This document shows positions 7,141-14,632 of a DNA stretch of 43,373 bases, piece after piece. How positions within the stretch are numbered: the first letter of the stretch is position 1; every line of letters starts with the position of its first letter. The DNA comes from a virus. Where the stretch lies: positions 1-43,373 of the IMG/VR virus record IMGVR_UViG_3300033047_000004. The stretch is one strand, 5' to 3'. The notes beneath the pieces were generated by a model. That model had not been told where the DNA came from. It ran no database searches and was given only the letters and a program-made list of their open reading frames with translations. The position numbers and the translations under genes are program-made.

Positions 7141-7830
7141 TTAGAAGCCTAGAAGTCTATTCAGGAAGTTACCTGTATTACGCTTCTTCTTCTTTTTAGG
7201 AGTTTTGGGCTTCTTGAAGTTACCTTGGTCATCAAAGTTACTAAGGGGCTTATTGACCTTGAATGATGCACTCTTTGCTGCCACCGTCTTCTTAGGTTTG
7301 CGACGAGGTGATGGTACCTTCTTCACAGTCGTTTTAGACTTCTTGAAGTTACCTTGGTCATCAAAGTTACTAAGGGGCTTGTTGACCTTGAATGATGCAC
7401 TCTTTGCTGCAACAGTCTTCTTAGGTTTACGGCGAGGTAACGGTACCTTCTTAACTGGAGGCTTTCGGTTACCGATGTTAGCTCGTGTGGTCACAGTGTT
7501 ACCACCAGTACTTGAGGATCCTGAGGTAGCCTTAGGTGCTTTAGGACGCCCAATGTTGGCTCGTGTAGCTACCTTTGAGGTTGCCCCCTTTTTAGGAACC
7601 TTATTAGATGCCTTAGGTGCTTTAGGACGCCCAATGTTTGCACGGTTTGTAGTCTTAGCCTTAGCTGGTTTACTACGAGGTAGTGGCACCTTACCCTTGA
7701 TGTTGGGAGACTTCTTCGTCTTACCCTCACCCTTAAGTCGTGTGTTGTAACGTTTACCGTTCCAAGTAAATACCTTCTTACCGGCCTTACGAGCAGCACG
7801 AAATGCTGCCCCGAATTTAGACAATGCCAT
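7141..7830 (-). CDS. Lys/Arg-rich repeat protein between portal and scaffold
   Basis: 229 residues, extremely basic. It starts with an ordered-looking stretch (SKFGAAFRAARKAGKKVFTW NGKRY, split here), followed by repeats of RANIGRPKAPKA (three degenerate copies) and then a 43-residue unit (PRRKPKKTVAAKSASFKVN... SNFDDQGNF) present twice in tandem. The C-terminus is KKKKKR...LLGF. No family recognised. Basic repeats suggest nucleic-acid binding or a virion role, since related small basic head proteins exist in some podoviruses; this is inference. Its ATG overlaps the portal stop, indicating co-translation. Repeat number probably varies between relatives. Confidence 0.75.
   Translation of the reverse strand: MALSKFGAAFRAARKAGKKVFTWNGKRYNTRLKGEGKTKKSPNIKGKVPLPRSKPAKAKTTNRANIGRPKAPKASNKVPKKGATSKVATRANIGRPKAPKATSGSSSTGGNTVTTRANIGNRKPPVKKVPLPRRKPKKTVAAKSASFKVNKPLSNFDDQGNFKKSKTTVKKVPSPRRKPKKTVAAKSASFKVNKPLSNFDDQGNFKKPKTPKKKKKRNTGNFLNRLLGF
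7207..7464 (-). repeat. 129-bp tandem duplication inside the basic repeat protein
   Basis: Two near-identical units of 129 bp (offset 7210 to 7339) encode the duplicated 43-residue segment. Few substitutions separate the copies, so the duplication is recent or is maintained by conversion. Confidence 0.85.
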
Positions 7831-9500
7831 TAGGCTGCCCCTTCTTGCTGTTGTACTAGTTGCTGGGCGATACCATCAGCTCCCGCCTTAGCGACAGCTG
7901 GTACAGCACCCTTAACCACGTCTTGCATCATTTGAAGCTGACTGTTTTGCTGTTGTTCAGCGATGAGTTTCTGCTTGTCAGCTGCCTTGTCTTCCTCAGT
8001 CTTGAGGAGACCATCAGTGTCAATTGACAAACTAATTGCAGCACGTTTGATGAAGTCGGGTATGTTGATCTCTGCAGTGGCCACTTCCTTGATGGGAAGT
8101 ATGATCTCCTGCATGAATGTGCGGTACTTGTTGTAGTCGTGACCACGCCCAAGGGCTTCGATACCTGTGATGACAGTAGGTTCAGCCACCGGCTTACCAT
8201 CAGCACCTTTAAGGGCTGAGATCCTTGGGATGCGCTTTTGTTTCTCCATACGATAGAGAATACGCTTAACCAAGGGTGTCTGAAGGTCGTTTGCCAGGAG
8301 GGTGTAGATACCACCAAGGGTATCATCAATATCCTTAATTACTGACCTGAATTCTTCAGCTGTCACTCGTTCAGCATCACGCTGGGCAGACTTGTTCATC
8401 AGGAATGCCGTTTGAAGGCGGCTGATTATGGTGTTGAGAAACTCACCGGCGAACTTTAGGTCTGCCTGTTTCTCGAACTGCAACATCGTCACGTCTTCTT
8501 TACGACCTGCAATGATCTCAAGGTTCTCAGCCTTGGCGACATCCTCTGATCTGGTTAGACCAGTGGGGTTCACCATGGGGTTGATCTTGGTCATTGCTGC
8601 CACACCCTCGCGGATGTTTTGAGACATCTTCTCAACAGCGGTCAGGTCACCGATGTACTCATCGATGTAAGCCCGTCCGTAGTCTTCGTCATGAAGATAG
8701 TTTAGCCTCAGGGCCATAATGGGTGACTTGTCTAAAGGCCACTCTCCCATCGATCTGGGAAGCTTAAAGCCTTTGATCCACTGAAATGTATGGATGCGAT
8801 CACCCTTGCGGTTGAACACTGTGTAGACATCTACTTCGCGGGTATCAGTCTCGTCACTGTCTGGTGTGCTTGGGGTATCTGATGGTAAACTGTCACGAGC
8901 AGTAAGGATCTCTTGGACATCAATAGGAAGGGCTTCACGAGCCACAGTTTCCTTGATGATTACCCGTAGGATGTTACCCTCAAAATCTCTCTGGACAACA
9001 TAACGGTCCAGGCGAAACATCTTGAGGCCACCGGTTTTGGGTAAATACAACAGGACATTACCAGCTACCAATAGCTGCTTAATGCCTTCTGTGAGGGATG
9101 CGCGAATACTAAGACGCTCTATCTCATCCATCACACTGCGTTCGATCTCGTTCAACTTCTTGTCGACACCAGATCTTTGTTTAGGATCAGATGTCAATTC
9201 CTCCACTACTTCGTCTGAGACAGAGAAGCGGAACACAGGGTTGTTGGCGGGGAGCAGTGTGCTGACTAGCTTGGCTGTCAGGGAATTGACGCCAAAGCTG
9301 CCGATGGACTGGTATGGGATGTATAATCGTTGGCCGGGGGAATGTCCCTCAGGTGGCACTAGGGCTGGTATGGTGTAAAGCGCATTGTCTCGCGCTCTAT
9401 CCAGAACCTCTTGCCTCTCAACTGATAGTCTCTCATACGTGGAGGTTACGTCTTCAGTACCCGGTAAGACCATGTAGGCCTGACTGGGGTTATCTTTCAA
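7830..9500 (-). CDS. Portal / head-tail connector (T7 gp8-like)
   Basis: 556 residues from TTG 9500, or 547 from ATG 9473 (MVLPGTEDVTSTYERLSVER). Text such as YERLSVERQEVLDRARDNA, YTIPALVPP and FGVNSLTAKLVSTLLPANNP is the standard start of gp8-type portals (T7: YERLKNDRAPYETRAQNCAQYTIPSLFP). The mid-region YLHDEDYGRAYIDEYIGDL, then TAEEFRSVIKDIDDTLGG, and the Gln-rich C-terminus are also typical. T7 gp8 is 536 residues. It forms the dodecameric ring through which DNA is packaged and ejected. The TTG start has AAGAAGG upstream but at long spacing; ATG 9473 is a fair alternative. Confidence 0.95.
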   Translation of the reverse strand: MKDNPSQAYMVLPGTEDVTSTYERLSVERQEVLDRARDNALYTIPALVPPEGHSPGQRLYIPYQSIGSFGVNSLTAKLVSTLLPANNPVFRFSVSDEVVEELTSDPKQRSGVDKKLNEIERSVMDEIERLSIRASLTEGIKQLLVAGNVLLYLPKTGGLKMFRLDRYVVQRDFEGNILRVIIKETVAREALPIDVQEILTARDSLPSDTPSTPDSDETDTREVDVYTVFNRKGDRIHTFQWIKGFKLPRSMGEWPLDKSPIMALRLNYLHDEDYGRAYIDEYIGDLTAVEKMSQNIREGVAAMTKINPMVNPTGLTRSEDVAKAENLEIIAGRKEDVTMLQFEKQADLKFAGEFLNTIISRLQTAFLMNKSAQRDAERVTAEEFRSVIKDIDDTLGGIYTLLANDLQTPLVKRILYRMEKQKRIPRISALKGADGKPVAEPTVITGIEALGRGHDYNKYRTFMQEIILPIKEVATAEINIPDFIKRAAISLSIDTDGLLKTEEDKAADKQKLIAEQQQNSQLQMMQDVVKGAVPAVAKAGADGIAQQLVQQQEGAA

Positions 9501-9517
9501 AGCCTGGGGGATCCTTC

Positions 9518-9706
9518 TTAGGTTACGCTAGGGTATCCTGCGTTGGATGTATCAGTGGGGCTTGAACGATAGCGTTTGGAGCCAATCGAAAGTGAATTAG
9601 CTTTGTTGGTGTTTGCAGTCTTCTTTTTGGGGCTTTCCTGAGTTAAGACATCAGGAGGACTGTCAGGTACGAATGGCTCTGGCTCATCACTTCCAAATAT
9701 ACACAT
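9518..9706 (-). CDS. Small Pro/Ser/Lys-rich protein upstream of portal
   Basis: 62 residues starting MCIFGSDEPEPFVPDSPPD, with an N-terminal Cys-aromatic-Gly start followed by a low-complexity Pro/Ser/Thr/Lys region. Short proteins beginning MC(I/F)xG are commonly found just before the portal gene in marine T7-like phages; T7 has gp6.7 and gp7.3 virion proteins in this interval. A virion role is therefore plausible but unproven. It ends 17 bp before the portal TTG. Confidence 0.65.
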   Translation of the reverse strand: MCIFGSDEPEPFVPDSPPDVLTQESPKKKTANTNKANSLSIGSKRYRSSPTDTSNAGYPSVT

Positions 9707-9729
9707 AATATGATAAAGTGTCCGTTAGG

Positions 9730-9939
9730 TTACGTGGTATTATGCTCACGGTTCTGGTGGGCATTAAGTGACTTCAAGTGGTCAATGACCTCCTGTTGAC
9801 CTTGAAGCCGATTGAGGGCATCTAAGGTTTCTGCGGATCTGAAGTTCGTTAAGTTAAATGTCTTATCAAGCCAGTCAATAAGTTCATTAGAGACATTTGG
9901 CTCAACGACATCGTTGGTTCTGTTTAGTAGCTGTTCCAT
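9730..9939 (-). CDS. Small protein, first gene of the late cluster
   Basis: 69 residues from ATG 9939 (MEQLLNRTNDVVEPNVSNEL). An upstream frame extension to 9987 exists but runs through the promoter-like motif and is unlikely to be translated. Helical and acidic/polar; the core reads LIDWLDKTFNLTNFRSAETL followed by DALNRLQGQQEVIDHLKSL. No family recognised. It begins 16 bp downstream of the candidate phage promoter at 9955-9979, so it should be the first gene of the late transcript. Confidence 0.65.
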   Translation of the reverse strand: MEQLLNRTNDVVEPNVSNELIDWLDKTFNLTNFRSAETLDALNRLQGQQEVIDHLKSLNAHQNREHNTT

Positions 9940-9954
9940 AAGGTTTATTACCGT

Positions 9955-9979
9955 TGGCTTATGTAGTATGCAGTCATAA
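9955..9979 (-). promoter_or_regulatory. Candidate phage RNAP promoter (late module)
   Basis: On the minus strand the core TTATGACTGCATACTACATA is followed by AGCCA, a 25-nt string found identically at 29315-29339 and with one change over 18 nt at 21693-21710. All three copies lie on the coding strand just upstream of a module: genome end/early, RNAP gene, head genes. Length and spacing suit a T7-family promoter (T7 -17 to +6). The segment ACTACATAAG loosely resembles ACTATAGAAG of the SP6 promoter. Function is inferred. Confidence 0.65.
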
Positions 9980-10019
9980 TACAGCAACTATAGGCCACAA
10001 TAGGATTAAGTTGCTGTAT
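9979..10019 (-). terminator. 11-bp inverted repeat between replication and late modules
   Basis: ATACAGCAACT (9979-9989) is perfectly complementary to AGTTGCTGTAT (10009-10019) with a 19-nt loop. It starts 8 bp after the stop of the DUF3310 gene and ends where the candidate promoter begins. No T tract follows on the minus strand, so it may be an RNase III-type processing site, a pause site, or a factor-assisted terminator instead of a classical intrinsic terminator. Confidence 0.6.
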
Positions 10020-10026
10020 CTGTTAG

Positions 10027-10377
10027 TTAAACGACTGTTTTGGTGGGATAGTCTGTTTCCCGTATCATTTCCAGATAATGAATGGCCTTATCGATGTCTT
10101 CACGACCATTCTTGGAACCGTGACGACACGCATATTTCACTACGTTGGCTACGCGATACTCAAGGTTGTTGGCCACAATAAACTCGATAGGCTGTATCTT
10201 CATGCTGGTGTAGTGGGATCCACCTACTTGTTTAGGCTTGGTCGTAGGATCAGCATCTTCCCACCACCCCTTTCTGTTATCATCATTAAAGTAATGGATT
10301 GGGCGCATAGCTACTGATCCATCTTCTCTGAGCCAGTTACCATTTAGTTTATTGAAGACTACTGGTTGGGTGTCCAA
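10027..10377 (-). CDS. DUF3310 protein (related to T7 gp1.7 C-terminal domain)
   Basis: 116 residues. Residues about 50-105 carry the DUF3310 signature: GGSHYTSMKIQPIEFIVANN, then RVANVVKYACRHGSKNGRED and IDKAIHYLEMI. T7 gp1.7, which contains this domain, is a nucleotide kinase acting on dTMP and dGMP; whether this shorter protein has activity is unknown. The N-terminal 45 residues are unfamiliar (YFNDDNRKGWWEDADP). Its ATG overlaps the end of the exonuclease gene by 19 bp, so it is co-transcribed as the last gene of the replication module. Confidence 0.85.
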   Translation of the reverse strand: MDTQPVVFNKLNGNWLREDGSVAMRPIHYFNDDNRKGWWEDADPTTKPKQVGGSHYTSMKIQPIEFIVANNLEYRVANVVKYACRHGSKNGREDIDKAIHYLEMIRETDYPTKTVV

Positions 10378-11087
10378 AGCTTGACCTCCCCATTATTATA
10401 TTCTCCATGGCGCAATATACGAGCCATACGAGCATTGTAGAGGGCAAGGGCTTCTGTGCTACCAGCCTTCTTGTAGGTGGCAACGATGGCATCCCAGGCA
10501 TCTAGGTCATTATCAAACTCAGCAACCATACGCTTTGCCCTGACAGATCCTATACCGGGGCATCCCTTGTAGCCATCCACTGGATCTCCAGACAATGTCT
10601 GTTCCCAGAAGAAACGGTCACCCTCAATCTGGGAGACCTCAATGATCTCATCGTCAACAAGGTGATACCCAGGGATCTGCATGAGGTCTTTGTCGATGGA
10701 CCAGATGATGCTCTCATTTGGGTACTTGGTGGCGATAAGACCCAGCGTGTCGTCAGCCTCTATGTTGTCCAGGGTGAGATGTTCGTGCTCCTCCTTCAGA
10801 CGCTCGACGATGTGCCAGTACGCAAGCGGTTTACGGGTACCCTTACGGTTGCTCTTGTAACTACCGGCCAGATGTTTGCGAAAGTTATTCTTGGGGTCAC
10901 TGAAGATCATCTGGACATCTGATGTTAACGCAATGTCCATGAGTTCATACAGTGTGTCCTCAACTACCGACCAAGCAGCAGTTTGGTCTGACATGAGGAT
11001 GTGATATCTCTCCTCAAAACAACAGTCCTTCTCGACAGCGGCAGTGGAACGGTAGACAAGGATGTCTGCATCAATTAATAGCTTCAT
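10359..11087 (-). CDS. 5'-3' exonuclease (T7 gp6-like)
   Basis: 242 residues from ATG 11087 (MKLLIDADILVYRSTAAVEK); nine further upstream codons are open but overlap the preceding gene. FEN/PIN-type nuclease with metal ligands visible in IDADILVY, in the NIEADDTLG motif, and in SIDKDLMQI. The helix-hairpin-helix region reads GDPVDGYKGCPGIGSVRAKR. T7 gp6 degrades host DNA, removes RNA primers and helps concatemer recombination. Located after the DNA polymerase as in T7, but with three genes between. Identity strong; length is shorter than T7 gp6 (300). Confidence 0.92.
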   Translation of the reverse strand: MKLLIDADILVYRSTAAVEKDCCFEERYHILMSDQTAAWSVVEDTLYELMDIALTSDVQMIFSDPKNNFRKHLAGSYKSNRKGTRKPLAYWHIVERLKEEHEHLTLDNIEADDTLGLIATKYPNESIIWSIDKDLMQIPGYHLVDDEIIEVSQIEGDRFFWEQTLSGDPVDGYKGCPGIGSVRAKRMVAEFDNDLDAWDAIVATYKKAGSTEALALYNARMARILRHGEYNNGEVKLWTPNQ

Positions 11088-11364
11088 AAAACTCCTCGTC
11101 ACTAACGTCATCAAAGGATCCTGAGAACATCATAGAGACATCCTGAGGATCCCAGTCGTGCAGGAGGCAAGCCAGATCAAACAAACTACGATCAGATCCC
11201 TGCTTGTGGTTCCACTCCTCCAGATCCCAACCAGTCTCAGGATCAACAAGGAAGAAGAAGAAGTTGTCGTCACCGGCCCAAGCAATTGCCTGATCGTTGC
11301 CCTCTTCGTCTGTGGACAGGCCGATGTAGCCTGGGGTTAGCTTTTGTTTCTCCGTGTTGTTCAT
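11071..11364 (-). CDS. Acidic protein of unknown function
   Basis: 97 residues from ATG 11364, which follows GGAGG at good spacing; an ATG at 11382 lies inside the ligase gene. The protein is strongly acidic and aromatic, with blocks AWAGDDNFFFFLVDPETGWD and LACLLHDWDPQDVSMMFSG. Small acidic proteins of this kind can be DNA mimics that inhibit host nucleases, as T7 Ocr does, but nothing here shows homology. It overlaps the ligase-like gene upstream and the exonuclease gene downstream. Confidence 0.7.
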   Translation of the reverse strand: MNNTEKQKLTPGYIGLSTDEEGNDQAIAWAGDDNFFFFLVDPETGWDLEEWNHKQGSDRSLFDLACLLHDWDPQDVSMMFSGSFDDVSDEEFYEAIN

Positions 11365-11942
11365 ACGTCCTCCATTGCCCACTTGCCTTCTGGGTGATCA
11401 AATGTTGCCTTTAAGTAGATGCGAGGGCCATAAAGCCACACGATGATGCCTTCAGGGCTGGGGTAGTCATCAACAACGAATGAGCCAGTCATGGCCAGAC
11501 CACTCAGCGCACAATTGACAGTGTCCTTGTTAAACTCACCTCGGTACAAGGATGGGACAACCTCACAGCACTCTGGTCTCTCTTCGTTATCGTAGCGATC
11601 ACGATTAAACAAAGCGAACCGCTTGTCACCGTTGTATAAGCCATAGCCACGCTGTATGCCACTGCCATACCATTCACCAAAGTGAGTACCCTCACCCAGC
11701 TTTAGCAGTTCCTCGTAGTTGTCCTGAACCCACCCAGCAAATCCAAAGTTGTCGGTGGATTTACCTGGGGATATCCATCGTTTACGTGAACCCACTGCAA
11801 TGATCTTGTTGTCTTCAATGACAATCTGGGCATTGGTCCCATCTACCTTCTCAGTGATGAGACAAGTCATGGCTTTGTGGGTTCGGTTGATCTTACCAAA
11901 ACCCTCAAAGGGGCGGTCTGTTGGGAGAGTGATCTCAGACAT
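11361..11942 (-). CDS. RNA ligase-like nucleotidyltransferase
   Basis: 193 residues from ATG 11942 (MSEITLPTDRPFEGFGKINR). The covalent nucleotidyltransferase motifs are in order: motif I EKVDGTNA (lysine at about residue 31), the RKRW segment, motif III FGEWYGSGIQ, motif IV PEGIIVW, and motif V LKATFD. The EKVDGTN form and lack of an OB domain match the Rnl2/RNA-ligase group better than T7 DNA ligase (gp1.3), which I do not see in the genome. Role may be repair of anticodon nuclease damage or nick sealing; substrate is uncertain. ATG overlaps the stop of the preceding gene (ATGTCTGA). Confidence 0.82.
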   Translation of the reverse strand: MSEITLPTDRPFEGFGKINRTHKAMTCLITEKVDGTNAQIVIEDNKIIAVGSRKRWISPGKSTDNFGFAGWVQDNYEELLKLGEGTHFGEWYGSGIQRGYGLYNGDKRFALFNRDRYDNEERPECCEVVPSLYRGEFNKDTVNCALSGLAMTGSFVVDDYPSPEGIIVWLYGPRIYLKATFDHPEGKWAMEDV

Positions 11943-12168
11943 ACTGCACACTCTCCACTGAACTGAATGGTCCTTCACATAATAGGATATCATTATCCCA
12001 AACCTTCACAGCATCCATCCATCCCATACTACCGGCCATGTCACGGGACACAGTTATGTTGGTTATAATATGATCAGTGTCCTCTAACTTTTTACCAACT
12101 GAATAATAGGTTTGCCCGATTGGTGTAGCTGGCATAGATACCGACTTTGCTTGTTTTGTTTCTGTCAT
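11935..12168 (-). CDS. Hypothetical protein
   Basis: 77 residues (MTETKQAKSVSMPATPIGQT). After a polar N-terminus the rest looks like a small beta-rich domain (YYSVGKKLEDTDHIITNITV, then GWMDAVKVWDNDILLCEGPF). No family recognised. Sits between DNA polymerase and the ligase-like gene, overlapping the latter by 8 bp; an AAGGATA ribosome site precedes the ATG on the minus strand. Confidence 0.65.
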   Translation of the reverse strand: MTETKQAKSVSMPATPIGQTYYSVGKKLEDTDHIITNITVSRDMAGSMGWMDAVKVWDNDILLCEGPFSSVESVQYV

Positions 12169-12183
12169 CTGTATATCCTTGGG

Positions 12184-14043
12184 TTAGTGGCAATCACGCC
12201 AATTGTTTCCGATTTTGTATTCGCCAGTCATGGGAACCTTTAGGTCGAAGAAGACCCCTGCCCGTTCTATGGCTTCTATGCACAACTCTCCGATAACGGA
12301 GGAGTGTTCACCAGTCTCAGGGCAAGTTGTGATGAGACTTTCATCTATCTCCATCTGGAGTTCGTCGTGTACCCAGGCGACGATCTTGACCTCCTTCTGG
12401 TAATAGTCGTGTTCCTTCAGGAGCGCCACGAACTCAGCGATCCACTGCTTGCACAAAAGAGCACCGGCAGTCTGCAACAGGAAGTTCAGGGCTGAGTGCT
12501 GGGTGCGTGTGGGTATACGGCGACCATCAAGACCCCATAGGAACCCACGTTCTTTTGCAGAGGCCTTAACGCCCTTGATGAGACCCTTCAGGGCTGGGAG
12601 TTTACGCAATAGGCTCTTACGTAGTTTGCCACCTTCCTCGGTATCACCATCAACAAATGCACCAAGTTTTGCGTTTCCACATCCATACAGAAATGCATAG
12701 ATAAAGGTCTTGGCTATGTCCCTGTTGGGTAATCCAGCAGCCTTTTGGTTGATCGTGTGGATGTCACCGGAGCTGGCCTCCTGGGCATACTTACCACCAT
12801 CCATGGGGGCCATGTAGTGTCCAAGCATACGAAGCTCCAGGCCACTGACATCACATCCAAGCTGGTAGGGTTTACCAAACAACTCACGACACTCATCACC
12901 ATAGGCACCCTTCTTCTTTGGGATCTGTCCAAGGTTTGGTTTGCTGTGCGTTGCTCTGCTTGTCACCGTACCATTTGAGTTTATGTTCCCATAGATACGA
13001 CCATCCTTTTTGACATGCTTCAGCCAAGCCTCTGGACCTTCAGCTAACATGCTGATGGCTTTGGTCAGTGACTTATACTTGGACAGCTTCTGTGCTTCAG
13101 GATACTTGAGTTCACCAAGGATCTTATCGGTGACCCGGGGTTTACCGTTATTGGTCAACTCCAGAGGTTTCCAACCATACTTGTTGGTCAGCCTATCAGC
13201 AATCTGATCCCCAGAGTTGGGATTGAAGATAATGGTCTTCTTACGCTGATACGTCTGGCCCTTGACGTAGCCATAGCGTTTGTTGTTGACCTTAGCCACA
13301 AATGGAGCACGATCATTTACTACCCAAGGTGGAAACAGGTCGCGCAGATCTGTGGCCATGATCTCGCGTTGACCAGCAAGATCCACATAAAGTTTCTCAC
13401 CACCAGCCTCGTTAAACGCAAAGCCATTCCCCATAACATGTGACATAGCAGTTGCCACAGTGTGCTCAAGCTTCATTGCTTTGTTACTATAGGACTTATT
13501 TTCTATCTTTTTGAGTAACAGTGTGTTTACCACAACGTCCTGTCCACAGTACTCTTGCATCTCAGGGTTCCAATTGGCCCAAGGGTCCAGACCTTTGGCT
13601 TTCATCATGTCTGAGTAGTCACCCTTCCACTCCCCAAGGCGTTTACCCCAGGCTGCTAGGCTGTGACTTCCAGCCTCATTGTTTGTTAAGGCAGATGCAT
13701 TTATGCGGATCTTACCAAGGTCAATGTTCATTAGGTTTGGGTAGACAAGCTTGGAGGCCACTAGGGTATCAAAGACCACATGGTCAGCCACCTCAAACCA
13801 TGGGTAGATCTTCTGGATCGCTGGTATGTCGAAGCCGATGATGTGGTGACCAATAATCAGGTCAACACCCATCAGCTTATGTAACCCAAATTCTATAGTG
13901 TTGAGAGGGAATGGTGATGTGGGGTAATGATTATGACAACTCCAGGTCTCCCCGCTATCCACATCATGGATAACGAGGGAATGCACGGTGGTCATCGTTT
14001 CGAGAAAACCATCCGTTTCAATATCAAAGACCAGCCGGGTCAT
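12184..14043 (-). CDS. DNA polymerase (family A, T7 gp5-like)
   Basis: Replicative polymerase of 619 residues. N-terminal 3'-5' exonuclease with ExoI DIETD (residues 7-11) and ExoII around HIIGFDIPA. Polymerase motifs: A CDVSGLELRMLGHYM, B RDIAKTFIYAFLYGCGNAK, C AWVHDELQME with the catalytic HDE. T7 gp5 is 704 residues; the shortfall is consistent with loss or reduction of the thioredoxin-binding insert in the thumb, which I cannot recognise here, so processivity may be achieved differently. Flanked by small genes and the replication set. Only the alignment-based absence of the insert is uncertain. Confidence 0.97.
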   Translation of the reverse strand: MTRLVFDIETDGFLETMTTVHSLVIHDVDSGETWSCHNHYPTSPFPLNTIEFGLHKLMGVDLIIGHHIIGFDIPAIQKIYPWFEVADHVVFDTLVASKLVYPNLMNIDLGKIRINASALTNNEAGSHSLAAWGKRLGEWKGDYSDMMKAKGLDPWANWNPEMQEYCGQDVVVNTLLLKKIENKSYSNKAMKLEHTVATAMSHVMGNGFAFNEAGGEKLYVDLAGQREIMATDLRDLFPPWVVNDRAPFVAKVNNKRYGYVKGQTYQRKKTIIFNPNSGDQIADRLTNKYGWKPLELTNNGKPRVTDKILGELKYPEAQKLSKYKSLTKAISMLAEGPEAWLKHVKKDGRIYGNINSNGTVTSRATHSKPNLGQIPKKKGAYGDECRELFGKPYQLGCDVSGLELRMLGHYMAPMDGGKYAQEASSGDIHTINQKAAGLPNRDIAKTFIYAFLYGCGNAKLGAFVDGDTEEGGKLRKSLLRKLPALKGLIKGVKASAKERGFLWGLDGRRIPTRTQHSALNFLLQTAGALLCKQWIAEFVALLKEHDYYQKEVKIVAWVHDELQMEIDESLITTCPETGEHSSVIGELCIEAIERAGVFFDLKVPMTGEYKIGNNWRDCH

Positions 14044-14045
14044 AA

Positions 14046-14273
14046 TTAGCTGTTCTCCAGTGTCAAGGTGCCATTGAAAGGCTCAAACACCTCCATTAAC
14101 CAGTCAGTAGAGTAACGGCCCTCGTTGGCAGTATAACAACCGGATGAAACAACAGTGCCGCATTTCGGAGCCTTAAACAAAACAATCTGTTCAGAATTTC
14201 GGCCCAGCATCAGGCATGGGAATTGTGGTGTAGGTGAAGCGGCTTGCTCTTCTCTTGTAGATACAATACCCAT
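14046..14273 (-). CDS. Small conserved phage protein
   Basis: 75 residues. Text such as FPCLMLGRNSEQIVLFKAPK and TDWLMEVFEPFNGTLTLEN resembles a widespread family of short phage proteins of the form P.LM......IVLF..P..GTV....W....F..FNG.V.L.N. I know no biochemical function for the family. It ends 2 bp before the polymerase ATG and starts 2 bp after the HTH gene stop, so it is tightly co-transcribed. Confidence 0.75.
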   Translation of the reverse strand: MGIVSTREEQAASPTPQFPCLMLGRNSEQIVLFKAPKCGTVVSSGCYTANEGRYSTDWLMEVFEPFNGTLTLENS

Positions 14274-14275
14274 AA

Positions 14276-14632
14276 TTAAGCTCCCTCCACTAGCGAGTAA
14301 CGTGTGTATTCTTGGCCAGTCACAGGGTGAACACGGGCCACACCGATGAGTTCAATTCCCATCTCACGGATATCGCTTAGTCTCCGGTGGAACGACTGGA
14401 TGCTGTGATCAATGTAGGCTTCACGCTGGCTGATCGAGCCGTTCTTCTTGATGTGATCAAGGATCTTTTCAACTTGTGTCATTTTAGTCTTCGTACCTTT
14501 CCAGCCGGGAGCGCCCTCCAGCTTCATTGCTGTTGACGTGGCTGCTTTATATTCGGGGATTAACTTGGGGTCTTTGGTGGCGGCAACTGCCAGCCACTCA
14601 GCGTGTTCGAAGGGACACTCAGGCACCGGCAC
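14276..14632 (-). CDS. Winged-helix / HTH protein
   Basis: 118 residues with a C-terminal helix-turn-helix domain of about 65 residues: MTQVEKILDHIKKNGSISQR, then EAYIDHSIQSFHRRLSDIRE, ending in a beta wing (GQEYTRYSLVEG). This pattern (NGSISxxEA...IxSFxxRxSDxR) is typical of short phage HTH proteins with DNA-binding or replication accessory roles. The N-terminal 50 residues are a separate segment (WLAVAATKDPKLIPEYKAAT). Target unknown. Overlaps the preceding gene by 14 bp. Confidence 0.78.
   Translation of the reverse strand: MPVPECPFEHAEWLAVAATKDPKLIPEYKAATSTAMKLEGAPGWKGTKTKMTQVEKILDHIKKNGSISQREAYIDHSIQSFHRRLSDIREMGIELIGVARVHPVTGQEYTRYSLVEGA

Noticed and set aside
7205-7750. Long plus-strand ORF of 181 codons
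   Set aside because: It is the antisense of the Lys/Arg-rich repeat protein; Leu/Val-rich text simply mirrors Lys codons, and the minus frame has proper gene spacing.
13521-13841. Plus-strand 106-codon ORF
   Set aside because: Antisense to conserved DNA polymerase coding sequence.
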